Shown here: piece by piece, positions 39,496 to 50,073 of the stretch
Numbering within the stretch: position 1 is the stretch's first letter
How the letters are laid out: every line of letters starts with the position of its first letter
From: Mycobacterium heckeshornense
GTDB taxonomy: Bacteria > Actinomycetota > Actinomycetes > Mycobacteriales > Mycobacteriaceae
Length of the DNA: 64,000 bases
Assembly (NCBI RefSeq): GCF_016592155.1
Contig: NZ_AP024237.1
Coordinates: 310,001-374,000, forward strand
Direction of reading: 5' to 3'
Made by a program: the position numbers and the translations under genes
The notes under the pieces: generated by a model
The model's database searches: none
What the model saw: only the letters and a program-made list of their open reading frames with translations
What the model was told of the DNA's origin: nothing

Positions 39496-40863
39496 ATGCG
39501 TTCGACTACCCGTGAGGAGATCGTCGAGAAGTTCGACGCGCTCGACGCGGCGCTGGACGCAGTCCTGGAGTTGAACGGCGAGTCGTTGACCACTCCTGAG
39601 CGGTTCGCGTTGCTGGAGCGCTGTGAACGGGTGCGTCGTCGACTCCCGGCCATTGAGCATCCCTTGGTCAACGCGATCGGCAACCAGGCCAGCGCCGAAG
39701 AGCTCGGCGGCAAGTTTTCGCATGCCCTGGCGGAGTGGGTGCTGGTCAGCCGCACCGAGGCCACGCGGCGCATCCGCGAAGCTGCCGACCTGGGGCCACG
39801 CACCGGGCTCACCGGAGAGCGGCTGCCGGCCCACCTGGCCGCCACTGCAGCCGCCCAACGGGCCGGCAAGATCGGTGCCGAGCATGTGGCGGTGATTCGG
39901 CGGTTTTGCCAGCGGCTGCCCGGCTGGGTCGATGAGCCGACCCGCGAGCGCGCCGAGGCTCAATTGGCGCGCCAAGGCTCTCAGTTTCGCCCCGACCAGC
40001 TGGCCAAGCTCGCCGACAAGATCGCCGACTGCATCAATCCCGACGGCAACTTCAGCGACGAGGACCGGGCACAGCGGCGCGGGCTGACGCTGGGTAAGCA
40101 AGACCTCGACGGAATGAGCCCGATTCGGGGCTGGTTGACACCGGAAGCCCGCGCCACCATTGAGGCGGTGCTGGCCAAGCTGGCCGCGCCGGGAATGGCC
40201 AACCCCGCCGAGAAAGTGGCATGCGTGGACGGCGCGCCCAGCCAGCAAGCCATCGACCGCGACACCCGCTCGCCCGCGCAGCGCAACCACGATGCGCTCA
40301 ATGCCGGATTGCGGGCGCTGCTGGCCAGCGGAAAACTCGGTCGACACAACGGGTTACCTGCCTCGATCATTGTCACTACTACGCTGGCCGAGCTGGAGGC
40401 CGGCGTCGGCACGGGACTCACCGGCGGTGGGTCGCTGCTGCCGATGAGCGACGTGATTCGCATCGCCGGCCATGCCCATCACTATTTGGCGATCTTCGAC
40501 AAAGGCAAAGCGCTGGCGCTGTATCACACCAAACGGCTGGCGTCACCGGGCCAGCGAATCGTGTTGTACGCCAAGGATCGTGGGTGCACTGCCCCGGGCT
40601 GCGACGTACCCGCCTACTTCACCGAGGTCCATCACGTTACCGACTACGCCAAGTGCCGGGTCACCGACGTCAACGACCTGACCCTGGCCTGCGGTACCAA
40701 CCACCGCATCGTCCAGCCGGGCGGCTGGCGAACCCGCAAACGCGACGACGGTGCCACCGAATGGATACCTCCGCCGCACCTGGATCGCGGCCGGCCGCGC
40801 GTCAACCTCTTCCACCACCCGGAAAAACTGCTCCGCCACGACGAAGACGACGATGCGGTGTAG
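39496..40863 (+). CDS. REP13E12-family protein (DUF222 plus HNH endonuclease domain)
   Basis: Product of 455 residues. The N-terminal DUF222 domain (about 20-300) has the usual [11 protein letters not shown] and H-V-A-V-I-R-R-F segments. The C-terminal HNH domain holds [17 protein letters not shown] and the final N-H-R-I-V-Q. This is the 13E12 repeat family of mycobacteria, present in many copies per genome; in M. tuberculosis such copies serve as integration sites for prophage phiRv1. All HNH residues appear intact. Nuclease activity is not established for the family. Confidence 0.93.
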   Translation: MRSTTREEIVEKFDALDAALDAVLELNGESLTTPERFALLERCERVRRRLPAIEHPLVNAIGNQASAEELGGKFSHALAEWVLVSRTEATRRIREAADLGPRTGLTGERLPAHLAATAAAQRAGKIGAEHVAVIRRFCQRLPGWVDEPTRERAEAQLARQGSQFRPDQLAKLADKIADCINPDGNFSDEDRAQRRGLTLGKQDLDGMSPIRGWLTPEARATIEAVLAKLAAPGMANPAEKVACVDGAPSQQAIDRDTRSPAQRNHDALNAGLRALLASGKLGRHNGLPASIIVTTTLAELEAGVGTGLTGGGSLLPMSDVIRIAGHAHHYLAIFDKGKALALYHTKRLASPGQRIVLYAKDRGCTAPGCDVPAYFTEVHHVTDYAKCRVTDVNDLTLACGTNHRIVQPGGWRTRKRDDGATEWIPPPHLDRGRPRVNLFHHPEKLLRHDEDDDAV

Positions 40864-40878
40864 CCGTCACCGACCAGC

Positions 40879-42681
40879 TCACGTGCGGCTCGTGCTGCGG
40901 TGCGGCAGAAACTCCTGTGCCTTGACCTTGATGCCTTCCTTCATGATGCCGAACGCATCCTCGTCGCCTTTGAGCACCGACATCGCCGCGGCTTTCATCT
41001 GGTCGAAGGTGGCGTGCGGCGGCACCGGCGGAATATTCGGGTCGCAGTGCACGTCGAGCACCGTGGGACGATCAGCACCCAGCGCCCGATCCCATGTCGA
41101 GGCGATCTGGCCGGGATCGGTCAACGTCGCCGAACCCAAGCCCAGGCTTGCGGCGAAACCGGCATAGTCGACGCTCGGAATCGTCTGCGACTCAGCGAAT
41201 TTCGGTGCGCCTGCCATTGCCCGCATCTCCCAGGTCACCTGGTTGAGGTCATTGTTGTGCAGTACGGCGACGACCAGCCGCGGATCGGCCCACTGTTTCC
41301 AGTAGTGCGCGATCGTGATCAGCTCGGCCATCCCGTTCATCTGCATCGCGCCATCGCCGGCAAACACGATCACTGGGCGGTCCGGGTTTGCGAACTTGCC
41401 GCCGATGCCGTAGGGCACGCCAGGGCCCATTGTGGCGAGATTGCCCGACAGCGAACCGCGCATGTTGCCGCGGAACTTCAGCTGTCGCGCATACCAGTTG
41501 GCCGAGGAGCCGGAATCAGCGGTGACGATCGCGTTGTCGGGCAGTTTGGGCGACAGCTCGGCGAACAGCTTCATCGGGTTGATCGGATCGGCGGACACGT
41601 CGGCTTCCATCGCCATGGTTTCCCACCAACGCTGCACGTTCTTTTCGATTGTCTGGCGCCAGGAACGGTCAGACTTGCGCTGTATCAACGGGATCAGCGC
41701 GCGCAGCGTCGCCGTGGCGTCGCCGACGAGGTTCACCTCGTTCGGATACCGCATGCCGATCAACGCCGGGTCGATGTCGATCTGCACCCCGCGGGCTTGG
41801 CCGTACGGCGGCAGGAACTGGGTATATGGGGAGCTCGAGCCGACGGTGAGCAGCGTGTCGCAGTCACGCATCAGCTCATAGCTGGGACGGGTGCCCAACA
41901 GCCCGATCGCCCCGGTTACCCATGGCAATTCATCGGAGAGCACGTCTTTGCCGAGCAGTGGCTTGGCGACGCCGGCGCCAAGCAAATCGGCGATCTCGGT
42001 GACCTCCCGGACCGCCCCGCGTGCGCCGCAGCCGACGAGCATGGCGACACGTTCTCCGGCGTTGAGCACATCGGCGGCCCGCTGCAGGCCCACCTGCGAG
42101 GGCTCGACGTCGGGCCATTCGAATCCAAGACTGGACGGCACGTATTTGAATTCGTGCGGCGGCGGCGAATATTGCAGCTCCTGCACGTCGGCGGGAATGA
42201 TCACCGCGGTTACCGTGCGCCTGGTGAGCGCGGTGCGGATGGCGCGGTCCAGCACGTTGGGCAGCTGCTCGGGCACCGTCACCATCTGGACGTAGTCACT
42301 GGCCACGTCCTTGTAGAGGCTCATCAAATCGACTTCTTGCTGATAGGAGCCGCCCATGGCGCTGCGGTTGGTCTGCCCGACGATCGCGAGCACCGGCACC
42401 CGGTCGAGCTTGGCGTCGTAAAGACCGTTGAGCAGATGTATCGCTCCAGGGCCAGACGTCGCGGCGCAGACCCCGATCCGGTCGCTGAATTTCGCATAGC
42501 CGACCGCTTCGAACGCGCACATTTCTTCGTGGCGGGCCTGCACGAATTTCGGTCTATTCTCTGCGCGGCCCCACGCCGCCAGCAGGCCGTTGATCCCGTC
42601 ACCCGCGTACGCGAAGACCTTGTCGATGCCCCAATCGCGCAGCCGTTCCAACACGAAGTCGGCAACCGTAGCGCCTGCCAT
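40879..42681 (-). CDS. Thiamine-diphosphate-dependent enzyme (pyruvate oxidase/acetolactate synthase-like)
   Basis: Product of 600 residues from ATG 42681. Three-domain ThDP fold: the N-terminal part has the catalytic Glu in A-R-H-E-E-M-C-A-F-E and the S-G-P-G motif. The middle FAD/DHS-like domain lies at about 200-330. The C-terminal PP domain has G-D-G-A-M-Q-M-N-G followed 25 residues on by H-N-N-D-L-N, the Mg-ThDP site. It belongs to the group annotated as thiamine pyrophosphate-requiring enzymes near pyruvate oxidase; the substrate is unproven. It is convergent with the REP13E12 gene (15 bp) and faces away from 42836. Confidence 0.88.
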   Translation of the reverse strand: MAGATVADFVLERLRDWGIDKVFAYAGDGINGLLAAWGRAENRPKFVQARHEEMCAFEAVGYAKFSDRIGVCAATSGPGAIHLLNGLYDAKLDRVPVLAIVGQTNRSAMGGSYQQEVDLMSLYKDVASDYVQMVTVPEQLPNVLDRAIRTALTRRTVTAVIIPADVQELQYSPPPHEFKYVPSSLGFEWPDVEPSQVGLQRAADVLNAGERVAMLVGCGARGAVREVTEIADLLGAGVAKPLLGKDVLSDELPWVTGAIGLLGTRPSYELMRDCDTLLTVGSSSPYTQFLPPYGQARGVQIDIDPALIGMRYPNEVNLVGDATATLRALIPLIQRKSDRSWRQTIEKNVQRWWETMAMEADVSADPINPMKLFAELSPKLPDNAIVTADSGSSANWYARQLKFRGNMRGSLSGNLATMGPGVPYGIGGKFANPDRPVIVFAGDGAMQMNGMAELITIAHYWKQWADPRLVVAVLHNNDLNQVTWEMRAMAGAPKFAESQTIPSVDYAGFAASLGLGSATLTDPGQIASTWDRALGADRPTVLDVHCDPNIPPVPPHATFDQMKAAAMSVLKGDEDAFGIMKEGIKVKAQEFLPHRSTSRT

Positions 42682-42835
42682 CGCACACCTCTTCCCTTGA
42701 GTCCGGACGTCAAGAAGAGGTATTACCCACCGGTTGGTGGTCTTAGACGGCACGCGGATGTTGAAGTAACCAGCGGTCACCGGCCACCGTTCGCCGGGCG
42801 TGGCGGCAGGAGAGCGGCTGAGTAAACTTCGCCGC

Positions 42836-43315
42836 ATGCCCGCGTCATGGGCTTGGCGGCACCCCACCCTGGTTGATCTCGCTCAGCGCCGGGAGGCGAT
42901 CGGCGACTGGGAGGCAATGGATCGGGGCGGGCGGCGGCTGGCCCGTCAGATCAGCGTGACGTGCTTCGCGCTGGCGCTCGTCGCCGGCATCACGGCGATG
43001 GTGGCCCCTGCGGTGTCGTCGGTGGCAGCGGTATCCACCGGCTTGCTGTTGATGGCGTCGGTGTTGTGCGTCCGCGTCTGGTGGGGTGACCCGCCGGTGC
43101 CCGGCTCGCGCCGGCAACCGCCGGCCCACCCGGGTCAGATGGATGCCGGTGTGACGGCATCCCCGGCGCCGGAACAATTCCGGACGGTTTGCGTGTGTCC
43201 CGGCTGCGGGGTTTTAGCCGCTCATCTGTTTCGTCCACCGGGTGAGGGTGACCCGGGTCGGGCGGCGCTCATCCGGCAGTGCGCTGCGTGTCAGCGGGAA
43301 TGGGCGCAGCCGTAA
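42836..43315 (+). CDS. Two-helix membrane protein with C-terminal zinc-ribbon-like motif
   Basis: Product of 159 residues. Hydrophilic start (M-P-A-S-W-A-W-R-H-P), two helices at about 42-62 and 66-82, then a Pro-rich stretch and a C-terminal C-V-C-P-G-C-G with C-A-A-C about 28 residues later, a possible four-Cys zinc site. Family not recognised. It stands between the ThDP enzyme and the tRNA gene, divergent from the former by 154 bp. Confidence 0.65.
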   Translation: MPASWAWRHPTLVDLAQRREAIGDWEAMDRGGRRLARQISVTCFALALVAGITAMVAPAVSSVAAVSTGLLLMASVLCVRVWWGDPPVPGSRRQPPAHPGQMDAGVTASPAPEQFRTVCVCPGCGVLAAHLFRPPGEGDPGRAALIRQCAACQREWAQP

Positions 43316-43362
43316 CCCGCTGCAGTCTTTGCTTTACAGCGACTCGTGAAGTAGTCACTGAG

Positions 43363-43436
<74 letters not shown>

Positions 43437-43629
43437 CTGCAAGCCACGACAGCCTATCGCACCGGCCCGCGGACCGGCCAAACCGCGCCGCAACGGCGAC
43501 TTAAGACCGTGGCGTGCAGCAGATCACAGCGGGCCACCGATGCGACATCGCCCACAAATCACCCCGGAACAGCTGGTTTCACCGACGGCGTTGAGCAGAC
43601 TAACCACAGGTAAGGAAAGCGAGAAGGTC

Positions 43630-43827
43630 ATGACGGTCTTGGGTGCCGTGGTATTCGGGGGGCTGCTCGGGCTTGCGGTGCTGTGGCTGTTGCTGACCGC
43701 ACCAGATGGCGACGTCGACGATGCCTGGGATCACTCCCAGCCGCCGGAGCGCTCGAACTCGGCCAGTATGGCCGCGGGGTCGGTCAAATCCAGCCCCTGC
43801 GCGGCAACCCATTCGTCGCAAAAGTAA
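43630..43827 (+). CDS. Possible small single-pass membrane protein
   Basis: A 65-codon frame: [13 protein letters not shown], one hydrophobic helix (about 3-24), then an acidic [10 protein letters not shown] segment and a Ser-rich tail. AGAAGG lies close upstream. The last hundred bases run antisense over the end of cds1, so the end of the tail may be incidental. The helix-plus-acidic pattern is protein-like, but there is no known family. Confidence 0.35.
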   Translation: MTVLGAVVFGGLLGLAVLWLLLTAPDGDVDDAWDHSQPPERSNSASMAAGSVKSSPCAATHSSQK

Positions 43828-44837
43828 GTGTCGGCGTAGCGGTCGCCGCTGTCGGCCAGCAGCGTGACTACCGAGCCGGTGCGGCCCTGCGCGGCCATTT
43901 CGGCGAGCAGCCCGAAAGCTCCCCATAGGTTGGTGCCGGTCGATGCCCCCACCCGTCGGCCCAGCACCGCGCTGGCATGTCGTGCGGCAGCGATCGACGC
44001 CGCATCGGGCACCGAAACCATCCGGTCCACCACGTCGGGCAGAAACGATGGCTCCACCCGTGGCCGCCCGATCCCTTCGATGCGCGACGAGCCGCTGATC
44101 ACGGTGTCATAGCGGCATTCGGCGTAGGCGGGAAAGAACGCGGAATTCTCCGGGTCGACGACACATAGCCGGGTGGCGTGGCGCCGGTAGCGGATGTAGC
44201 GGCCGATCGTCGCGCTGGTCCCGCCGGTGCCCGCCCCCACCACGATCCAATGCGGGACCGGGTGTTGTTCTTCCCGCATCTGCACATAGATCGACTCGGC
44301 GATGTTGTTGTTGCCCCGCCAGTCGGTGGCGCGCTCGGCGTTGGTGAACTGATCGAGAAAATGACCGCCGGTCTCCGCGGCCAGGCGTTGCGCCTCGGTG
44401 TAAATCTGGCCGGCGTGCTCGACGAAATGGCAACGGCCGCCTTGTGATTCGATCAAAGCGACCTTGGACGCACTGGTGGAAGCCGGCATCACGGCGATGA
44501 ACGGCAAACCCAACAGCGCCGCGAAGTATGCCTCCGACACCGCGGTCGACCCCGACGAAGCCTCGACCAGGGTGGTGTCCTCGCCGATCCACCCGTTGCA
44601 CAACGCATAGAGAAACAACGACCGCGCCAGCCGGTGTTTGAGGCTGCCGGTGATGTGTGTGGTCTCGTCTTTGAGATACAGCGCGACGTCGGCGTCGCCG
44701 GCCCACGCCGAGGGCAGCGGGTAGCGCAGCAGATGGGTGTCGGCACTGCGGCGGGCGTCAGCCTCGATCAGCCGGATCGCATGATCGGTCCAGCCGCGTG
44801 GCCGGCTGTGAACCGCGACACGGGTCGGTGGCCTCAA
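43731..44837 (-). CDS. cds1: PLP-dependent cysteine desulfhydrase Cds1
   Basis: Product of 368 residues of the cysteine synthase/cystathionine beta-synthase fold, close to Rv3684, reported as the L-cysteine desulfhydrase that produces H2S in M. tuberculosis. The PLP Lys is in T-G-S-L-K-H-R-L, the Ser/Gly-rich cofactor loop in E-A-S-S-G-S-T-A, and the phosphate cup in [10 protein letters not shown]. The start is a TTG at 44837 that overlaps the previous stop (TTGA), so it is translated with the metallophosphoesterase gene. The N-terminus is longer than in M. tuberculosis by about 10 residues. Confidence 0.9.
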   Translation of the reverse strand: MRPPTRVAVHSRPRGWTDHAIRLIEADARRSADTHLLRYPLPSAWAGDADVALYLKDETTHITGSLKHRLARSLFLYALCNGWIGEDTTLVEASSGSTAVSEAYFAALLGLPFIAVMPASTSASKVALIESQGGRCHFVEHAGQIYTEAQRLAAETGGHFLDQFTNAERATDWRGNNNIAESIYVQMREEQHPVPHWIVVGAGTGGTSATIGRYIRYRRHATRLCVVDPENSAFFPAYAECRYDTVISGSSRIEGIGRPRVEPSFLPDVVDRMVSVPDAASIAAARHASAVLGRRVGASTGTNLWGAFGLLAEMAAQGRTGSVVTLLADSGDRYADTYFCDEWVAAQGLDLTDPAAILAEFERSGGWE

Positions 44838-45784
44838 TGCACCGACGCGGTCGGTTGCGACCGGCCACGCCTGCGACTCGAGTCACGACCGCCGATCGGT
44901 GCCGCGATCAACGTCAACAGCGTGGCCTCGGGCCGACAGCAGAACCGCAATGGGGCATAAGGCGACGTCCCGATTCCGGCCGACACGTGCAGGCGCATCG
45001 TCGCACCCCAGCGCGAGGCTCCCTTGACCCGGGACCGGTCCAAACCGCAGTTGGTGACCACGGCCCCGTGCACCGGCAGGCACACCTGCCCCCCGTGAGT
45101 GTGCCCGGCCAGCACCAGCTGGTAGCCGTCGGCGGCGAAGCGGTCCAGCACTCGCGGCTCCGGGGAGTGTGTCAGCCCCAGCCGCAGGTTGGCGACCGAG
45201 CTGGCCGGGCCGGCGATCGTTTCGTAGCGGTCCCGGTCGATATGTGGGTCATCGACGCCGGCGGCGGCGATGTGCAGGCCGGCCACCTCGAACTCGCGAC
45301 GGTTGTGGGTGAGGTCCAGCCAGCCGCGCTCGGTGAACGCCGCCCGCAAGTCCTGCCACGGCAGCGGCCGCCCATGGACGCGATGGTCCGGGTTCGTCAG
45401 GTAGTTCAGCGGGTTCTTGGGCCGCGGCCCGAAGTAGTCGTTGCTGCCGAAGACGAAGACGCCCGGCAGTGACAACAGGTTGCCGAGGGTTTGCACCACC
45501 GCGGGCACGGCCTTCGGGTGGGCGAGGTTGTCACCGGTGTTGACCACCAGGTCGGGCTCCCAGGCGGCCAGGTCGCGCAGGAACGCCTGCTTGCGACGCT
45601 GGCCCGGCCGCATGTGGATGTCGCTGATGTGCAGTACTCGCAGCGGCGACGAGCCGGGCGTCAGCACCGGCATGGTCAGCTCACGCACCACGAATGCGTT
45701 GCGCTCGATGACCGACGCGTAACCGATGCCGGCGACGACTGCGCCGAGCGCGGCGGCGCCGGTAGTTTTCCAAGCGGCAGGCAT
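44834..45784 (-). CDS. Membrane-anchored metallophosphoesterase
   Basis: Product of 316 residues, like Rv3683. The N-terminal helix ([12 protein letters not shown]) probably anchors it in the membrane. The calcineurin-type motifs are complete: H-I-S-D-I-H-M, V-N-T-G-D-N, F-G-S-N-D-Y and A-G-H-T-H-G-G-Q. The substrate is unknown; relatives act on phosphodiester or UDP-sugar lipids. The ATG at 45784 lies 10 bp after ponA2. The stop overlaps cds1 by 4 bp, giving a ponA2-Rv3683-cds1 order. Confidence 0.92.
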   Translation of the reverse strand: MPAAWKTTGAAALGAVVAGIGYASVIERNAFVVRELTMPVLTPGSSPLRVLHISDIHMRPGQRRKQAFLRDLAAWEPDLVVNTGDNLAHPKAVPAVVQTLGNLLSLPGVFVFGSNDYFGPRPKNPLNYLTNPDHRVHGRPLPWQDLRAAFTERGWLDLTHNRREFEVAGLHIAAAGVDDPHIDRDRYETIAGPASSVANLRLGLTHSPEPRVLDRFAADGYQLVLAGHTHGGQVCLPVHGAVVTNCGLDRSRVKGASRWGATMRLHVSAGIGTSPYAPLRFCCRPEATLLTLIAAPIGGRDSSRRRGRSQPTASVH

Positions 45785-45794
45785 AGCAGGCAGC

Positions 45795-48251
45795 CTACTG
45801 CCGTTGGGCAGATGACAGCGCGCAGCAGTGCCTATGGCGGCGGCTCGCCGGGCGGCGGGGGCCCAGCAGGGGGATGGTGATCGGGGGCAAACCCGGAATC
45901 TCCACGGTTGTCGATCCGATCGGCAGCGGGCCGTTCTCCGGCGGAGGCGGGGCGGGTGGGATCCCATTGCTGGTCTGGATGGTGATGACCGAGCCTGGGA
46001 TGGTCTGCCCGCTCGGCGAGGTGCCGACCACCTCGCCGTACCTTGCGCTGCTGTTGACCGGGGTGGGCTGGTCGGCGACCTGGAAACCGGCCTCTTTGAG
46101 ACGCTGGCGCGCCGCATCCAGGTCCAGACCCGCCACGCTGGGGACCCGCGAGCCGGGTCCGCCCTCGACGTAGTGCGGGTCGACCGGCGGCAGTTTCACC
46201 TCGCCGAATTTGGTGGCAATGGGCTTCATCGCGGTAAACCAGGTACGGGCCGGCTCGTTGCCGCCGAAGAGATCACCACTGCCGCAGCGCCGCAGCGGAA
46301 AGGAACACAGATCCGACGGGGAACTGGAGTCGTCGTAGATGTAGTTGGCCGCCGCGTACTGGTTGGTGAAGCCGACGAAGCCCGATGACCGGTGCGCTTC
46401 GGTGGTGCCGGTCTTGCCGGACATCGGCAGGTTCCAGCCCGCCGCCGCGGCCGAACCGGCCGCGGTGCCCCCGGCCTGGCTGTCCTTGCTCAGCGCGTTG
46501 GCCAGGGTGTTGGCCAGACCTTCGGGCACCACCTGATCGCAGGGCTCGGCGTTGATGGCGACCTCGTTGCCGTCACGGTCGATGAGCTTGTCGATCGGGC
46601 TCGGCGGGCACCACACGCCGCCGGAGGCCAGGGTCGCCGCCACGTTCGACAGCTCCAAAGCGTTGAGCTCGAACGGGCCCAGGGTGAACGATCCGATGTT
46701 CTGGCGTTTGATGAAGTCGGCGAGGCTTTCGTTGCTGTCGGGATCGTAGTCGCGGGCGCTGCCGGGGTCGGCGTAGGAACGCAGGCCGAGCCGGACCGCC
46801 ATGTCCACCGCCCGCGGCACCCCGATCATCGAAATCAGCTTGGCGAACGCGGTGTTGGGCGAGGTGGCAAGCGCGTCGGTGACGTTCATCGATCCCCGGT
46901 AATTGCCGGCATTGACCACGCACCAGGTTTCTTTCGGGCAGCCCTTCGCGCCGCCGCTGCCCATGCCCTTGGCCTGAAATCTCGGCGGGACCTCCAGCTG
47001 GGTGTTGATGCCCATGCCCATCTCCATCGCGGCGGCGGTGGTGAAGATCTTGAAGATCGATCCGGCGCCGTCACCGACGAGCGAGAACGGCTGCGGGCGC
47101 ATGGTTTCACCCGCCTCGGTGTTGAGCCCGTATCGGCGGTTGCTGGCCATTGCCAGCACCTTGTGCGAGTTCTTCCCGGGTCTGATCACGCTCATCACGC
47201 TGGCGATCCCGTTCAAATCCGGGCTGGCGATGCTGTCGATCGCCTGTTTGACCGAACTTTGCACCTCGGGGTCCAGCGTGGTGCGGATCAGGTAGCCGCC
47301 CCTGGCGATTTGCTCTTTGCTGATCCCGGCCCGGGCCAAATACGCCTGCACGTAGTCGCAGAAGAAGGCGCGGTCGCCGGCGGCGATACAGCCCCGCGGC
47401 AGCTCGTTGGGTTGCGGCAGGATCCCCAGCGGCTGGGCCTTGGCGGCACGCAGCGCGTCGGCCTCTTGCGGCAGATTCTCGATCATGGTGTCCAACACCA
47501 GGTTTCGACGCGCCAGCGCACCTTGTGGGTTGGTGTAGGGATTGAGTGCACTGGTGGACTGCACCAGCCCGGCCAGCAGCGCCGCTTGCTGCCAGTTCAG
47601 CTCGGAGGCGTTGACACCGAAATACGTCTGGGCGGCGGCTTGCACGCCGAACGCACCGTTACCGAACGACACCAGGTTGAGATAGCGAGTCAGGATCTCC
47701 GGCTTGGAAAACGTCTTGTCCAGGGTGAGCGCCATCCGGATTTCCCGCAGCTTACGTGCCGGCGTGGTCTCGACGGCCGCGCGTTTCTCGGCGTCGGTCT
47801 GGGCGAGGACCAGCAGCTGGTAGTTCTTGACGTACTGCTGCTCGATCGTCGACCCACCGCGGGTGTCCACGTCGCCGGACGCATAGCCGGCCAGGCCGGT
47901 CAGCGTGCCCTTCCAGTCGACGCCGTTGTGTTCGGCAAAGCGCTTGTCCTCGATCGAGACGATTGCCAGCTTCATCGTGTTGGCGATTTTGTCGCTGGGC
48001 ACCTCGAATCGGCGCTGCGAATACAGCCAGGCGATGGTGTTGCCCTTCGCGTCCACCATGGTGGTCACCGCGGGCACGTCGCCCTGGACCAGCTGGGCCG
48101 AGCCGTTGGCGACGACCTCGGAGGCCCGGTTGGACATCAGCCCGATGCCACCGGCGATCGGGAACAGCATGGCCGCGACCACGACCGCGGCCAGTAGGCA
48201 GCATCCGGCCAGCTTGAGGACCGTAATGCCGGTCGAAGGGCGCTCCGACAT
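45795..48251 (-). CDS. ponA2: Bifunctional class A penicillin-binding protein PonA2
   Basis: Peptidoglycan glycosyltransferase/transpeptidase, 818 residues as read. One helix near 12-34, a GT51 domain (E-D-K-R-F-A-E-H-N-G-V-D, G-G-S-T-I-E-Q-Q-Y-V-K-N), then the transpeptidase domain with catalytic Ser in G-S-I-F-K, S-P-N and K-T-G-T-T. A PASTA domain is near 700-765. After I-P-L-L-G the frame reads R-R-P-A-S-R-R-H-R-H, an odd basic tail; the alternative frame reads P-P-P-P-G-E-P-P-P and stops at 45832. A one-base indel at the G5C3 run (45857-45864) probably caused this, leaving all domains intact. Confidence 0.95.
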   Translation of the reverse strand: MSERPSTGITVLKLAGCCLLAAVVVAAMLFPIAGGIGLMSNRASEVVANGSAQLVQGDVPAVTTMVDAKGNTIAWLYSQRRFEVPSDKIANTMKLAIVSIEDKRFAEHNGVDWKGTLTGLAGYASGDVDTRGGSTIEQQYVKNYQLLVLAQTDAEKRAAVETTPARKLREIRMALTLDKTFSKPEILTRYLNLVSFGNGAFGVQAAAQTYFGVNASELNWQQAALLAGLVQSTSALNPYTNPQGALARRNLVLDTMIENLPQEADALRAAKAQPLGILPQPNELPRGCIAAGDRAFFCDYVQAYLARAGISKEQIARGGYLIRTTLDPEVQSSVKQAIDSIASPDLNGIASVMSVIRPGKNSHKVLAMASNRRYGLNTEAGETMRPQPFSLVGDGAGSIFKIFTTAAAMEMGMGINTQLEVPPRFQAKGMGSGGAKGCPKETWCVVNAGNYRGSMNVTDALATSPNTAFAKLISMIGVPRAVDMAVRLGLRSYADPGSARDYDPDSNESLADFIKRQNIGSFTLGPFELNALELSNVAATLASGGVWCPPSPIDKLIDRDGNEVAINAEPCDQVVPEGLANTLANALSKDSQAGGTAAGSAAAAGWNLPMSGKTGTTEAHRSSGFVGFTNQYAAANYIYDDSSSPSDLCSFPLRRCGSGDLFGGNEPARTWFTAMKPIATKFGEVKLPPVDPHYVEGGPGSRVPSVAGLDLDAARQRLKEAGFQVADQPTPVNSSARYGEVVGTSPSGQTIPGSVITIQTSNGIPPAPPPPENGPLPIGSTTVEIPGLPPITIPLLGPRRPASRRHRHCCALSSAQRQ

Positions 48252-48258
48252 AGGTACT

Positions 48259-48264
48259 ACAGTA
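48259..48264 (-). promoter_or_regulatory. -10 box of a possibly leaderless ponA2 transcript
   Basis: TACTGT on the minus strand ends 7 bases before the ponA2 ATG, and no ribosome site precedes the ATG. This spacing is what is seen for leaderless transcripts, which are common in mycobacteria. Inference from spacing only. Confidence 0.45.
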
Positions 48265-48568
48265 ACGACGCTGTGGGGCAGCCCGCCGGGAACGGCCGGG
48301 GGGCTTAACCGATATTGTCCCCGGCGTCAGCGGTCAGCTCAAGATCGGCTCGTTGACGAGCTGGTTGGGGGCCTCATCATGATCGGACGGCACGGTTGTG
48401 CCAAAAAAGCCGCTATTGAACTGTTGCGCAAATGACACCTGACCACCTAACTTAGACGGACAGTGAGATTCAGGTAACACCGACGTGCATAGTGTGGCCC
48501 AGATCGCATTGTCGGCCCGACCTGCACGTTGCCGCCGCCACGGTGGCCCGAGCGAAGGGGAATCGCTG
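48265..48568. other. Intergenic region between divergent ponA2 and whiB4
   Basis: About 300 bases with no gene I can support. It should hold the whiB4 promoter: a CATAGT box lies near 48489, and AAGGGG precedes the whiB4 GTG by about 10 bases. The stretch 48350-48470 is less GC-rich and shows no clear hairpin or peptide. Confidence 0.45.
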
Positions 48569-48922
48569 GTGTCAGGTACACGGTCCGCGGCGCGCAAGGC
48601 GACTACAGCACCCGCGCCCAACACTGTCCGCCGCACCGACGCTGAAGCCCGCATCGCGTGGGTATCGAAGGCATTGTGTCGTGCCGCCGACCCCGATGAG
48701 CTCTTCGTCCGCGGAGCCGCGCAGCGTAAGGCCGCGGTGATCTGTCGGCACTGTCCGGTGATGTTGGAGTGCGGAGCCGACGCCCTGGATAACCGCGTCG
48801 AGTTCGGAGTGTGGGGCGGCATGACCGAACGCCAGCGCCGGGCACTGCTCAAACAACACCCCGAGGTGGTGTCCTGGGCAGATTTCTTCGCTGCGCAACG
48901 CAAGCAGCGCAGCGCGGGCTAG
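48569..48922 (+). CDS. whiB4: Redox-sensing regulator WhiB4
   Basis: Iron-sulfur WhiB protein, 117 residues. The four cluster Cys are at 37, 59, 62 and 68 (A-L-C-R, C-R-H-C, E-C), followed by the G-V-W-G-G-M turn at 80-85 and a basic C-terminus. In M. tuberculosis WhiB4 senses oxidative stress and controls antioxidant genes. The GTG at 48569 (V-S-G-T-R) with AAGGGG upstream matches relatives; earlier in-frame ATGs add an Arg-rich stretch without homology. The 3' end overlaps the convergent ATPase gene by 4 bp. Confidence 0.95.
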   Translation: MSGTRSAARKATTAPAPNTVRRTDAEARIAWVSKALCRAADPDELFVRGAAQRKAAVICRHCPVMLECGADALDNRVEFGVWGGMTERQRRALLKQHPEVVSWADFFAAQRKQRSAG

Positions 48923-50073
48923 CCGGCTCCGGTTGCCTGACTGGTCTGCACCGACGTCATCTGGTCGGCGAGCGCCCGCAGCGCCTCCAGGTCGGAGACT
49001 TCGAATGGCAGCGACGGCACGCCGACGACCGGCACGTGCGGATGAGCCCCGGTGAATCGGGACAACAACCGGATTTCTCGTTTGGCGATTTGGGCCCGCT
49101 CAGCGTGGATTCGCAGCACCGCGCCGGCCAGCGCCGTGGAGTCCTCGGGTCCGGCCGCTTCCAGTGTTTCCGTGCCGTCGATTGCCCGCTCGGCCGGTAG
49201 TGCGCTCAACATCGGGTGGGTGCGGTTCAAGATCAGCCCGGCCAGCGGCATCTGCTCGCGCGACAGTCGATCGACGAAGAACGCTGCTTCGCGTAACGCG
49301 TCCGGCTCGGCCGCAGACACCACCACGAACTGGGTGCCACGCCGCTTCAGCAGCGCATAAGTGCGGTCAGCCTTCTGTCGAAAGCCGCCGAACGTAGCGT
49401 CCAGAGATTGCACGAAACCAGCCGCGTCGGAGAGCATTTGCGAACCAAGAACGGTCGAAAGCGCTTTCATCGCCAAACCGACCGCACCGGTCACCAGGCG
49501 CCCGATGCCGCGTCCGGGTCCCAACAGCAGCCGCCATAACCGGCTATCCATGAAGCTGCCCAGCCGCTTGGGCGCGTCCAGGAAATCCAGCGCGTTACGC
49601 GACGGGGGAGTGTCGACCACCACCAAGTCCCAACGGTCTTGGCTCAGCAGCTGGCCGAGTTTCTCCATCGCCATGTACTCCTGGGTTCCGGCCAGTGACG
49701 TAGCAACGGTCTGATAGAACTGATTGTCCAGAATCGCTTGTGCCCGTTCGGGTCCCGAGTATTGGATCACCATTTCGTCGAACGTGCGGCGCATGTCGAG
49801 CATCATCGCGTACAACTCGCCGGGCACCTCGGCAGCCAGCGGAACCCGTTGTGGCGAATTGCCAAGGTCGTTTATTCCCAGAGCTTGTGCCAATCGCTTG
49901 GCGGGGTCGATGGTCAGCACCACCACAGTGCGACCGTATTCGGCGGCGCGCAACGCCATCGCCGCTGCGGTGGTGGTCTTCCCGACACCGCCGGCGCCGC
50001 AGCAGACCACGACCCGATTGGTGGTATCGGCCAGGATCGCGCCAATATCCAGTTTCGGCGGCGTAGCGCTCAT
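48919..50073 (-). CDS. bagB: Get3/ArsA-like ATPase, second subunit (Rv3680 type)
   Basis: Product of 384 residues. The deviant Walker A motif [11 protein letters not shown] is at the start, the switch region D-P-A-K-R follows, then V-V-V-D-T-P-P-S. The family is soluble ATPases related to arsenite-efflux and tail-anchored protein targeting factors. In M. tuberculosis this pair is described as BagA/BagB and linked to tolerance of glycerol-derived stress, as I recall. The ATG overlaps the stop of the partner gene by 4 bp, so the two are made together and probably form a heteromer. Confidence 0.9.
   Translation of the reverse strand: MSATPPKLDIGAILADTTNRVVVCCGAGGVGKTTTAAAMALRAAEYGRTVVVLTIDPAKRLAQALGINDLGNSPQRVPLAAEVPGELYAMMLDMRRTFDEMVIQYSGPERAQAILDNQFYQTVATSLAGTQEYMAMEKLGQLLSQDRWDLVVVDTPPSRNALDFLDAPKRLGSFMDSRLWRLLLGPGRGIGRLVTGAVGLAMKALSTVLGSQMLSDAAGFVQSLDATFGGFRQKADRTYALLKRRGTQFVVVSAAEPDALREAAFFVDRLSREQMPLAGLILNRTHPMLSALPAERAIDGTETLEAAGPEDSTALAGAVLRIHAERAQIAKREIRLLSRFTGAHPHVPVVGVPSLPFEVSDLEALRALADQMTSVQTSQATGAG

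Noticed and set aside
40900..42825. Long open frame (over 600 codons) on the plus strand opposite the ThDP enzyme
   Set aside because: Antisense shadow of a GC-rich gene: Arg/His/Gly-rich translation without domains, while the minus strand has full ThDP motifs.
46392..48197. Long plus-strand open frame opposite ponA2
   Set aside because: Same effect; PonA2 domains on the minus strand are complete.
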